DNA of 31,817 bases from an uncultured Porphyromonadaceae bacterium (GTDB taxonomy: Bacteria > Bacteroidota > Bacteroidia > Bacteroidales > UBA11471). How positions within the stretch are numbered: the stretch's first letter is position 1; each line of letters begins with the position of its first letter. The stretch covers positions 1-31,817 of the forward strand of contig URHG01000029.1 of the NCBI GenBank assembly GCA_900547555.1. The letters are read 5' to 3'. Position numbers and translations under genes: made by a program. Shown piece by piece: positions 1 through 6,833 of this stretch. Under the pieces are notes generated by a model. That model saw only the letters and a list, made by a program, of their open reading frames with translations. It did not search any database and was not told where the DNA came from.

Positions 1-504
1 GGAATCGGTAGCGGGGCGGTCATTTCGGCCGTCGATCTCATCAAAGGTATCGGCGTGTATGCCGGATTACGTTCTATCGATGTGCCCGGTGCTACGGGAC
101 TTTATGATACCAATTATGAAGGAAAAGTGGCTGCTGCGATCGAGGCTTTGAAGACCGATGATTTCGTTTATCTGCATATCGAGGCAAGCGATGAGGCAGG
201 TCATGAGGGTAATGCCGAATTGAAGAAGACGACTGTCGAGTATCTCGATCATCGGGTACTCCGCCCATTGCTCGATGAGGCCGATTCTTTCGGAGAGCCT
301 TTGACGATTGCTCTATTGCCCGATCACCCGACACCTTGTCGTTTGAAGACACATACCGATGCACCCATACCCTTTGTTATTTACAAGCCCGGGGAGACAC
401 CCGACCCGGTACAGGTTTATGACGAAGATAGCGTGTCGGACGGATATTACGGAATACTGTCGGGCGATGAATTTATTCGTGCTTTTTTTGCCGACCCCGA
501 ATAG
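1..504 (+). CDS. ApgM-like phosphoglycerate mutase / possible homoserine kinase, 3' part
   Basis: The open frame runs in from the window edge, so the N-terminal part is missing; about 167 residues remain. The remaining part has metal-site features of the alkaline phosphatase superfamily: an HIEASDEAGHEGN motif (Asp and His ligands) and, further on, PDHPTPC. This fits the archaeal-type cofactor-independent phosphoglycerate mutase (COG3635-like) family. In Bacteroidota these genes commonly lie between thrA and thrC, and the next gene here is thrC. The context therefore suggests a role in the threonine branch, possibly replacing the classical GHMP homoserine kinase ThrB. That role is inferred from position and family knowledge. 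The phosphoglycerate mutase activity of the family remains the alternative. There is no strong terminator behind it; a weak hairpin lies at 521-545. Confidence 0.8.
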   Translation, partial: GIGSGAVISAVDLIKGIGVYAGLRSIDVPGATGLYDTNYEGKVAAAIEALKTDDFVYLHIEASDEAGHEGNAELKKTTVEYLDHRVLRPLLDEADSFGEPLTIALLPDHPTPCRLKTHTDAPIPFVIYKPGETPDPVQVYDEDSVSDGYYGILSGDEFIRAFFADPE

Positions 505-771
505 GATGACGGAAATGTATGAGAAAAATGTTACGAGCTTTTCTCGGTATTTTCCTGTCGAGGTCTCAGGGCTTGTAGTGGTGCAGAGTAGCTCTTGGCA
601 TTTAAAAATGCAGAATTTTTCTTGCATCTAAGAAAAGGGCGGCTTTTCAATTAATCTTTAAAAATGTGATAAGTAAATAATCGAAACGCTTATTGGAATA
701 TTTCAAGAGTATTCCGTCTCGATCGACCCTAAAAAGAACTTCTTTTAAGAAGCTGTTCCGGGAAAAAAATC
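505..771. other. Intergenic region between the ApgM-like gene and thrC
   Basis: No convincing gene lies here. A weak 7-bp stem with an 11-base loop (521-545) and the palindrome GCATTTAAAAATGC (599-612) are the only structures near the end of the upstream gene. A short palindrome, CTTCTTTTAAGAAG (739-752), lies at about the -30 position of the promoter that follows and could be an operator or chance. The rest is AT-rich with no recognisable RNA or coding signal. Confidence 0.5.
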
Positions 772-779
772 TATCTTTG
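772..779 (+). promoter_or_regulatory. thrC promoter, -7 element TATCTTTG
   Basis: The octamer TATCTTTG matches the Bacteroidota -7 consensus TAnnTTTG exactly. It lies 72 bases before the thrC start codon, so thrC can probably be transcribed on its own. No good -33 TTTG is visible at the usual distance. Confidence 0.6.
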
Positions 780-798
780 TATCGGTAGCTGCAAGCTC

Positions 799-821
799 TT
801 CCGGATTCCTTTTCTCCGGAA
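799..821 (+). promoter_or_regulatory. Hairpin in the thrC 5' leader
   Basis: TTCCGGA (799-805) pairs with TCCGGAA (815-821) across a 9-base loop. It would form in the leader about 30 bases before the thrC start. There is no T-run after it, so it is not an obvious terminator; a role in mRNA stability or translation is only a guess. Confidence 0.35.
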
Positions 822-851
822 AAAGAACTCCAAAGTATAAGATAAATAATC

Positions 852-2153
852 ATGCAATATTACAGTACCAATAAACAGACACCGCCCGCCTCGCTCGAGG
901 AGGCTGTGGTAAAAGGGCTGGCCCCTGACAAGGGGTTGTATATGCCCGAAAAAATAAAACGACTTCCTCCCGCCTTTTTCCATAATATGGGAGAAATGTC
1001 TCTTCGGGAAATTTCTTTTATCGTAGCCGAAGCATTTTTCGGAGAAGACGTAGAGGCCGATGTGCTTAAAAATATCGTTTACGATACCCTTAACTTCGAA
1101 ATTCCTTTGGTGAGGGTTCATGACTCGATATACAGTCTCGAACTTTTTCACGGTCCCACGCTGGCATTCAAAGATGTGGGAGCACGTTTCATGGCTCGTT
1201 TGCTCGGATATTTTATCGAGCGGGAAGGAAACAAAGAAGTCAATGTCTTGGTCGCTACATCGGGCGATACGGGGAGTGCCGTTGCCAACGGCTTTCTCGG
1301 CGTACCGGGCATACATGTGTATGTGCTTTATCCCAAAGGTAAGGTAAGCGAGATACAAGAGAAACAATTTACGACGCTGGGACGGAATATTACAGCTCTC
1401 GAAATCGACGGGACGTTCGATGATTGTCAGGCTTTGGTAAAGAGTGCATTCATGGATAAGGATTTGAATAAGATGATGAACCTTACTTCGGCCAACTCTA
1501 TCAATGTGGCACGTTTCCTGCCGCAATCGTTTTATTATTTTTATGCTTATGCCCAGTTGCTCAAGCAGGGCATGGCCGATAATGTCGTGATGTGTGTGCC
1601 CAGCGGCAACTTCGGGAATATTACAGCCGGTCTTTTTGCCAAACGTATGGGGTTGCCGGTGAGACGTTTTATAGCCGCCAACAACCGTAACGATATTTTC
1701 CTGCATTATCTTCGTTCGGGTAACTACGAGCCGAAACCTTCGGTATCGACGCTTGCCAATGCGATGGACGTAGGTGCTCCCAGCAATTTTGCGCGGATTC
1801 TCGACTTGTATGGAGGTTCCCATGATGCTGTTTGTGCCGAAATCAGCGGGGCTTCCTATACCGATGATCAGATACGTGAAACACTTGCTGACGTTTATCG
1901 GCGTTACCATTACCTCCTCGATCCGCATGGTACATGCGGGTATCGGGCTTTGTCGGAAGGATTGAAACCGGGAGAAACTGGGGTTTTTCTCGAAACGGCA
2001 CACCCGGCCAAGTTCCTCGGGACGGTAGAAGAAATCATCGGGGAAAAAGTGGTTATTCCCGACACGTTGCAGCGTTTTATGCAAGGCAAAAAGCGGAGCG
2101 TGGAATTATCGTCGGACTTTACGCATTTCAAACGTTATTTGCTGGGAAAGTAA
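852..2153 (+). CDS. thrC: Threonine synthase
   Basis: Converts O-phospho-L-homoserine to L-threonine with pyridoxal phosphate in the cytoplasm, the last step of threonine synthesis. The protein has 433 residues, the normal length for the bacterial fold-type II enzyme. The PLP lysine is in LAFKDVGARF (Lys about 107), and the phosphate-binding loop ATSGDTGSAVANG follows at about 135-147. PSGNFGNITAG near 253 is another family hallmark. The start fits the leader behind the 772-779 promoter. The ApgM-like gene upstream probably supplies the preceding step. A strong terminator follows at 2174-2213. Confidence 0.95.
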   Translation: MQYYSTNKQTPPASLEEAVVKGLAPDKGLYMPEKIKRLPPAFFHNMGEMSLREISFIVAEAFFGEDVEADVLKNIVYDTLNFEIPLVRVHDSIYSLELFHGPTLAFKDVGARFMARLLGYFIEREGNKEVNVLVATSGDTGSAVANGFLGVPGIHVYVLYPKGKVSEIQEKQFTTLGRNITALEIDGTFDDCQALVKSAFMDKDLNKMMNLTSANSINVARFLPQSFYYFYAYAQLLKQGMADNVVMCVPSGNFGNITAGLFAKRMGLPVRRFIAANNRNDIFLHYLRSGNYEPKPSVSTLANAMDVGAPSNFARILDLYGGSHDAVCAEISGASYTDDQIRETLADVYRRYHYLLDPHGTCGYRALSEGLKPGETGVFLETAHPAKFLGTVEEIIGEKVVIPDTLQRFMQGKKRSVELSSDFTHFKRYLLGK

Positions 2154-2173
2154 AGATGTGGTAAGATAAAATA

Positions 2174-2213
2174 AGAAAGGGAGCATCATTGTTGTCTTTG
2201 ATGCTCCCTTTCT
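2174..2213. terminator. Terminator between thrC and the sigma-factor operon
   Basis: A perfect 15-bp stem, AGAAAGGGAGCATCA (2174-2188) with its complement (2199-2213), closes a 10-base loop. AT-rich sequence lies on both sides, so it can stop thrC on the plus strand and the sigma-factor operon on the minus strand. Confidence 0.85.
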
Positions 2214-2396
2214 GCTTTATTACGAACTACGAACAGAATTGATTTTATTGGGCTGACATTTCGGTCTGACAAACCCTGTGTATGGTCTTGTAGAGCTTTC
2301 CTAAGGCCGATGTGCATTCTCTTTGCATTTGTGCGATAATCTCACCGGTAATTGTCGGGCAAGCGTACAAGGGATATGTCTGTTTTTGCGTATGGA

Positions 2397-2795
2397 TTAT
2401 GCGTCGGGCGTTTTTCGTCGGGAATTGTACCAGTGTTTTCTCCACAAATAGTCGGCAAACAAAAGTATGCCGGCAAGGAACGCCAGTCCGTAGTAAGGTA
2501 GGCTCTCGACGAGGTAGAGTTTGAAATTCCTTTTGATCGTCAGGAGAATATCGCTTACGTTTTCTTTCGAAGGGAGTGCATCGTAAAAATAGAGTATGGC
2601 TCCTACCGAGGCGATGAGAGCTAACGAAATCACGGATATCGTTATAAGCCCCCATATTTCGGTACGATGTTCTTTTCTCGCTTTTTCACGTTGCAGTCGT
2701 AATAGTGTACGAGCCGTAAAGTCGGGAGATAATCCTGCGGATTGTCTCCGGGCGAGAGCTTCTTTCATCAGGTCATGATAGCGGTTCGTTTCCAT
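2397..2795 (-). CDS. Small two-helix membrane protein, possible anti-sigma factor
   Basis: I do not recognise a named family. The 132-residue protein has a soluble N-terminal part of about 45 residues, basic and rich in Arg and Lys. Two membrane helices follow (about 49-71 and 98-117), then a short basic tail. Its start overlaps the end of the ECF sigma gene by 23 bases, which suggests translational coupling. That position and the topology (cytoplasmic head, membrane anchor) are what is expected of an ECF anti-sigma factor. I see no zinc-binding HxxxCxxC motif, so the anti-sigma role is inferred from context only. About 180 bases of untranslated sequence separate it from the terminator. Confidence 0.75.
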   Translation of the reverse strand: METNRYHDLMKEALARRQSAGLSPDFTARTLLRLQREKARKEHRTEIWGLITISVISLALIASVGAILYFYDALPSKENVSDILLTIKRNFKLYLVESLPYYGLAFLAGILLFADYLWRKHWYNSRRKTPDA

Positions 2796-3357
2796 ATTTG
2801 ATGCGATAAAGGTACAAAGATAATTTTTTTCTTACACGGTGTAAACGCACTTTGATGTTTCCTTCGGACTGTTGCAGGATATAAGCACAATCCTCGATAC
2901 TTTTGTTTTCATAGTAGAAGAGCGTAATCAAGGCTCGTTCTTCGGCCGAGAGCCATGAAATGGCGAGTTGCAGGTCTTCTATGCGTTCATCGGATTCGTT
3001 TTCATCGGTTATATCGAAAGGAAGTCCCGACTCGTCGTTCTCGATATGTTCGGGTATATTCCCATCGAAGGAGAGATACTCTTGCCGTTGTTTGTTTTTA
3101 CGGAGTATCGAGGAGGTTACATTACAGGCAATACGGTATATCCAAGTGATAAATTCGCAATCGCCCCGATAACGTTTCAATGATTCATAGGCTTTTACGA
3201 AAATATCTTGCGTGATATCTTCGGCATCTTCCCGGTTGGGGACCATCTGTTGCACCAGCGCAAAGATACGATGACCATAGGTGTCGAGAAAGTAGCCATA
3301 CAACTCCATTTCTCCACCTAAGATGCGTTTGATATACTCTTGTTCTTCCGTCTTCAT
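2773..3357 (-). CDS. ECF-family RNA polymerase sigma factor
   Basis: This is a 194-residue sigma-70 group 4 (extracytoplasmic function) protein. Region 2 spans about residues 25-90 and has the DAEDITQDIFVKAYESL core-binding motif and FITWIYRIACN. Region 4 spans about 130-185 and has LSAEERALITLFYYENKS followed by the helix-turn-helix around NIKVRLHRVRKKL. An acidic linker joins them. The gene is the first of a minus-strand operon with the overlapping small membrane protein. Its promoter (3432-3460) has an ECF-like -35/-10 pair that is repeated in the opposite direction for the divergent gene, so positive autoregulation is likely. Confidence 0.93.
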   Translation of the reverse strand: MKTEEQEYIKRILGGEMELYGYFLDTYGHRIFALVQQMVPNREDAEDITQDIFVKAYESLKRYRGDCEFITWIYRIACNVTSSILRKNKQRQEYLSFDGNIPEHIENDESGLPFDITDENESDERIEDLQLAISWLSAEERALITLFYYENKSIEDCAYILQQSEGNIKVRLHRVRKKLSLYLYRIKYGNEPLS

Positions 3358-3431
3358 CAGTGTAATTCTGCTGCGGAAAATCTGTGATTATTTTTCTCCG
3401 ATAAGAAATAAATGGTTTCTTGTTTTCTTTA

Positions 3432-3460
3432 TTAGACGCAAATTTATGATAAAGGTTACA
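3432..3460 (-). promoter_or_regulatory. Putative ECF promoter of the sigma-factor operon
   Basis: Read on the minus strand this is TGTAACC, a 15-base spacer, then CGTCTAA. Both the elements (-35 with AACC, -10 with CGTC) and the spacing fit ECF sigma promoters, not the housekeeping TAnnTTTG type. It matches the divergent promoter at 3491-3519 at 23 of 29 positions, with the differences confined to the spacer. The start codon of the sigma gene lies about 75 bases downstream. Confidence 0.75.
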
Positions 3461-3490
3461 AGAAGGAGGAAAAATATTTTTTACTTTACC

Positions 3491-3519
3491 TGTAACCTTT
3501 TTGCTGTTTTTGCGTCTAA
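3491..3519 (+). promoter_or_regulatory. Putative ECF promoter of the DUF6249-like gene
   Basis: TGTAACC at 3491-3497, a 15-base spacer, then CGTCTAA at 3513-3519. It is a mirror copy of the element at 3432-3460, with identical -35 and -10 parts. It lies about 43 bases before the start codon at 3562, a suitable distance for a promoter. Confidence 0.75.
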
Positions 3520-3561
3520 CTTAACAGAAACAAAATTATTCAACCCATAAAATTTATCGCT

Positions 3562-4029
3562 ATGTTTAATTTTTTGATACCAATTTTTGTAACGGCTACG
3601 ATTTGCTTGACGATATACAAGCTCTTCGAGTTGTTCGTTCGTCGGAAAGAGCGGAATACTTTTATTGAAAAGTTATCCGAAATTCCGGTTCAGAATCTTT
3701 CCGGTTTTTCCGGTCGTTTGCCGTTGCCTTACGGAGTAGGTACGTCATGGAATTTTGTCGCCCTTCGTATCGGACTTTTACTCTTGGGTATAGGGGTTGG
3801 TCTCTTGGTGGGATATTTTATTGCCGACTTAAATGTTTACACCAATGAAGAGGTTTTGGCTAGGGCAAAACATCGCACATATATCAATATGGTACAAGAA
3901 TCTTTGCCTGTTATTTACGGTTCTTCCGTACTTTTTTTCGGGGGACTTGCTTTGGCCGCGTCTTTCCTTGTCGAACAATGGGTAATACGGCAGGGAGTCA
4001 AAAATGAAGCCGACAAAAAGGAGGAATGA
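3562..4029 (+). CDS. DUF6249-like inner-membrane protein
   Basis: The 155-residue protein has three predicted membrane helices: about 3-22, 69-90 and 117-138. A basic stretch (RRKERN) follows the first helix and the tail is highly charged (NEADKKEE). The look and the neighbourhood fit the small DUF6249 family found near ECF sigma genes in Bacteroidales; that name rests on recall, not a search. No catalytic residues are visible. The divergent ECF-type promoter makes it a likely direct target of the adjacent sigma factor, so it may act in an envelope-stress response. The exact role is unknown. Confidence 0.75.
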   Translation: MFNFLIPIFVTATICLTIYKLFELFVRRKERNTFIEKLSEIPVQNLSGFSGRLPLPYGVGTSWNFVALRIGLLLLGIGVGLLVGYFIADLNVYTNEEVLARAKHRTYINMVQESLPVIYGSSVLFFGGLALAASFLVEQWVIRQGVKNEADKKEE

Positions 4030-4040
4030 TGTTTTTTACG

Positions 4041-4067
4041 AGAGGCGGTTTTTCCGGGGCCGCCTCT
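4041..4067 (+). terminator. Possible terminator after the DUF6249-like gene
   Basis: AGAGGCGG (4041-4048) pairs with CCGCCTCT (4060-4067) around an 11-base loop. No T-run follows, so termination may be incomplete and the downstream secreted-protein gene could be partly co-transcribed. Confidence 0.5.
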
Positions 4068-4202
4068 AAAAGTGTTATCCCCTTTTTGTGAGCGAAGCGG
4101 AGTATAGGTTTTGCCTCGAAAAATATTGAGAATTATCCGGATTTCCATCGGTCAGTGAGTGGTGGACTGTTATTTTATTTGCTAATAAGAATCTATAAAA
4201 TC

Positions 4203-5276
4203 ATGAAAAAAACTATTATTTTACTGTTCTTGATAGTTACTTGTACTACAAATACATGGGCGCAAAAAATCGAAGCTGAAGTAAAGGAAGAAATCGAACT
4301 CATGTCGGTACTCGCCCGGCTGGCCGGATACGAAGAGTATGGTTTCGATTATGCGAGAGGATATACGGCCGACATCGATTCCGTTTTGGGAAAATATCGT
4401 TCGCATGAAGCCGTGGAGATGATGAAACTATTCAGTGAAAAATACGGGTTGGGATACGACCGCGTCATGTCGATCGCTTTACAGATAGAGTGCCGGGGCG
4501 ACAGTATCGTCAAGCTCGATACCGGGAAAAAGAGCATCAGCCCGATAAGCGAACAAGAGACATCGGCATTTCTGTCGGCACTTAACGATTTCTGCCATAC
4601 CAGCCATTTCAACGACTTTTTCGATGCACACAGCTATGTGTACGAACCAGCTCTTCGGCTGTTCAACGATTCGATAATGAAACATTTCGACCAAGAGTGG
4701 TACACCCGTTTCTACGGGACACCTCCCGCCGAACAGTTCCGTATCGTTATCGGTTTTGTTAATGGTCCGTCGTGTTACGGCCCGAGTCGTCAATTAGTCG
4801 GTCAGTCCAAGGAGGTCTTTTCTATTATCGGTTATGCGGCCAATAGAAAAGGCCAGCCGGTATTGATGGCCGATCTTGGAACGGTTGTACATGAATTCAA
4901 CCACTCGTTTATTAAAATCAAAGGAGACACGAAAAATGCTTTGGCGAAATCGGGAAAAGTCATAAAGTCGTATTCTTCCTTCTGTATGAAACAGCAAGCG
5001 TATGATTCTTGGCAAACTATACTGGAAGAGTCGCTGGTACGTGCTGCCGAGAAGTGTTATTTTATAGAACAAGGGAACGGGAAGGTAGACAAATTAATCC
5101 GAAATGAAATGAGTCATGGTTTCTACTGGATGCCCGAGTTGGTGCAGACATTGCGTTACTATGAGTCGCATCGCAAGAAATATCCTACTTTCACTTCGTT
5201 CTATCCTGAAATCGTACGCTTTTTCGATCGATATGTGGCTGATATGGAGAAGGAGATTCAGAAGGCCTTGAAATAG
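4203..5276 (+). CDS. Secreted DUF4932-like protein with HExxH motif (paralogue 1)
   Basis: A 357-residue exported protein. An in-frame start 16 codons upstream exists, but the ATG at 4203 begins a proper signal peptide (MKKTIILLFLIVTCTTNTWAQ, cleavage after about residue 20). I favour DUF4932, a Bacteroidales family of unknown function. HEFNH at about 230-234 fits the HExxH zinc-protease signature, and a conserved ILEESLVRA segment about 60 residues later could give the third ligand, as in gluzincins. Activity is inferred from the motif only. It is convergent with paralogue 2 (5691-6773), with which it shares blocks of nearly identical DNA. Confidence 0.8.
   Translation: MKKTIILLFLIVTCTTNTWAQKIEAEVKEEIELMSVLARLAGYEEYGFDYARGYTADIDSVLGKYRSHEAVEMMKLFSEKYGLGYDRVMSIALQIECRGDSIVKLDTGKKSISPISEQETSAFLSALNDFCHTSHFNDFFDAHSYVYEPALRLFNDSIMKHFDQEWYTRFYGTPPAEQFRIVIGFVNGPSCYGPSRQLVGQSKEVFSIIGYAANRKGQPVLMADLGTVVHEFNHSFIKIKGDTKNALAKSGKVIKSYSSFCMKQQAYDSWQTILEESLVRAAEKCYFIEQGNGKVDKLIRNEMSHGFYWMPELVQTLRYYESHRKKYPTFTSFYPEIVRFFDRYVADMEKEIQKALK
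4449..4547. repeat. Near-identical inverted block A (copy in paralogue 1)
   Basis: These 99 bases match the reverse complement of 6429-6527 at 97 positions, including silent sites. Sequence on either side differs much more, which points to recent gene conversion and not simply slow divergence. Confidence 0.8.
5126..5254. repeat. Near-identical inverted block B (copy in paralogue 1)
   Basis: These 129 bases match the reverse complement of 5713-5841 with one mismatch (T at 5139, GAG TTG versus GAG CTG). They encode the C-terminal part of the proteins, including RYYESHRKKYPTFTSFYPEI. Confidence 0.85.
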
Positions 5277-5690
5277 GATTTTTATTCTCGAAGACCGGTC
5301 GGTGCCAAAACTGGAAGTTTTCAATATTCAAATTTACTTCGACTTGTTTGCCTATTCCCGTTTCGTGGCGTTCCTCGAAGAACTTTTATCCGAAAGATTT
5401 CAATTCTTGTATGGGCAAGATGTATGATACTGTATTTCGGTCGTAGGATGGATACGGATCGAATATTGATACCTTTTTCCCTGTATGAAATTTACAAACG
5501 AATGAAATGAAAAGACGGTATATGTAACCGGTATTATCGAGCCATTGAGAATAAGAAAGAAGAAAGTATCTAATTTAAATATACTTTCTTCTTTCTTGTA
5601 TTTCAAAACTATTTATGAATTGTAATCGTAAAAGAGATTGCAGACGTCTCAAAATTTAATAGTATTCGATGTGCACTTTTATGGAGGGAA
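5277..5690. other. Convergent intergenic region between paralogues 1 and 2
   Basis: No gene is supported; short frames here have no recognisable content. The region lies between the two copies of inverted block B, so recombination between the copies would flip it. It holds one strong terminator (5553-5597) and is otherwise AT-rich. Confidence 0.6.
5553..5597. terminator. Bidirectional terminator between convergent paralogues
   Basis: A perfect 17-bp stem, AAGAAAGAAGAAAGTAT (5553-5569) with its complement (5581-5597), around an 11-base loop. It is T-rich on the plus-strand 3' arm and could serve both convergent genes. Confidence 0.75.
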
Positions 5691-6773
5691 TTACTCCATG
5701 ACTTTTTGCATTTCCTTCTCCATATCAGCCACATATCGATCGAAAAAGCGTACGATTTCAGGATAGAACGAAGTGAAAGTAGGATATTTCTTGCGATGCG
5801 ACTCATAGTAACGCAATGTCTGCACCAGCTCGGGCATCCAGAAAAAATTACGGTCTACTTGTTCTATGATAGCTTTGCGTATATCTTTTTCATCATAATC
5901 ATGGTCTATGAGGTAGCAAATCGTGGCGGCACGTACCAATGACTCTTCCAAGATATTCCTCCACGTACCATATGCTTGCCGTCGCATGGAAGAATAGGTG
6001 TATTCTTGCAGGGCTTTACCCGATTTTTCCAGCGCTTTACCCGTATCACCCTTGATTCTAGTAAACGAGTGGCAAAACTCGTGAACGACGGTCTCGACGA
6101 TTTTTTTGTAAAAAACAGGTTGTTCGTTATCGTCGACGGCATAGTTCATGATGGCAAAGACTTCTTTGGGTTGGCCTGTCAGTTTACGACTGGGACCGTA
6201 GTTGCATGGGCCGTTGGTGAAGCCGATGATGATACGGAATTGTTCGGTGGGAGGTGTCCCGTAGAAACGGGTGTACCATTCCTGATCGAAGTGTGCCATG
6301 ACCGAGTCGTTGAATACTTGCAATCCGAGTTCGTATATGTCGGTATGTGCATTGAAAAAATCATTGAAGCAACTGGTGCGATAAAAGTCGTTGAGCGTGG
6401 TCAGAAACTCGATCGTTTCTTGCTCATCTATCGGACTGATGCTCTTTTTCCCGGTATCGAGCTTGACGATACTGTCGCCCCGACACTCTATCTGTAAAGC
6501 GATCGACATGACGCGGTCGTATCCCAATCCGTATTTTTTCTTGAACTGTTTCATCATTTTCACGGCTTCATGCGAACGGTATTTTCTCAGAACGGAGTCG
6601 ATGTCGGCCGTGTAGCGGCCGCCTCGATCATCATTGTATTCGCCATATCCGGCCAGCCGGGCGAGTACCGACATGAGTTCGACCTCTTTTTTTGCCTGAG
6701 GTTCGATTTTTTGTGCCCATGTATTTGCAACGAAGAAAACAGATAAAACTAACAGAATAGAGATTCTTTTCAT
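5691..6773 (-). CDS. Secreted DUF4932-like protein with HExxH motif (paralogue 2)
   Basis: A 360-residue protein with a signal peptide (MKRISILLVLSVFFVANTWAQ). It is very close to paralogue 1 across most of its length. It keeps the zinc-protease-like motif as HEFCH at 231-235, followed by ILEESLVRA. It lies 60 bases behind paralogue 3 on the same strand with no terminator between, so the two are probably co-transcribed. Its 3' end and part of its middle are nearly identical in DNA to paralogue 1 in inverted orientation. Family assignment to DUF4932 is from recall; the function is unknown. Confidence 0.8.
   Translation of the reverse strand: MKRISILLVLSVFFVANTWAQKIEPQAKKEVELMSVLARLAGYGEYNDDRGGRYTADIDSVLRKYRSHEAVKMMKQFKKKYGLGYDRVMSIALQIECRGDSIVKLDTGKKSISPIDEQETIEFLTTLNDFYRTSCFNDFFNAHTDIYELGLQVFNDSVMAHFDQEWYTRFYGTPPTEQFRIIIGFTNGPCNYGPSRKLTGQPKEVFAIMNYAVDDNEQPVFYKKIVETVVHEFCHSFTRIKGDTGKALEKSGKALQEYTYSSMRRQAYGTWRNILEESLVRAATICYLIDHDYDEKDIRKAIIEQVDRNFFWMPELVQTLRYYESHRKKYPTFTSFYPEIVRFFDRYVADMEKEMQKVME
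5713..5841. repeat. Near-identical inverted block B (copy in paralogue 2)
   Basis: Partner of 5126-5254, 128 of 129 bases identical in inverted orientation. Confidence 0.85.
6429..6527. repeat. Near-identical inverted block A (copy in paralogue 2)
   Basis: Partner of 4449-4547, 97 of 99 bases identical in inverted orientation. Confidence 0.8.
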
Positions 6774-6833
6774 GGTTTATAGTAGATAATAATAGTGATG
6801 AAAATCGATGGCACAGATATTTGTCGAGATGAG

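Noticed and set aside
771..2084. 437-codon open frame on the minus strand opposite thrC
   Set aside because: Rich in His, Cys and Arg with no recognisable domain; thrC on the plus strand is certain.
2245..2655. Minus-strand frame that continues beyond the anti-sigma-like stop and could be a frameshifted tail
   Set aside because: The upstream half is a shadow of the small membrane protein. The last 50 codons look fairly natural but have no start site or family, so a frameshift cannot be supported.
5400..5606. Short minus-strand frame in the convergent gap
   Set aside because: It spans the terminator hairpin and shows no features.
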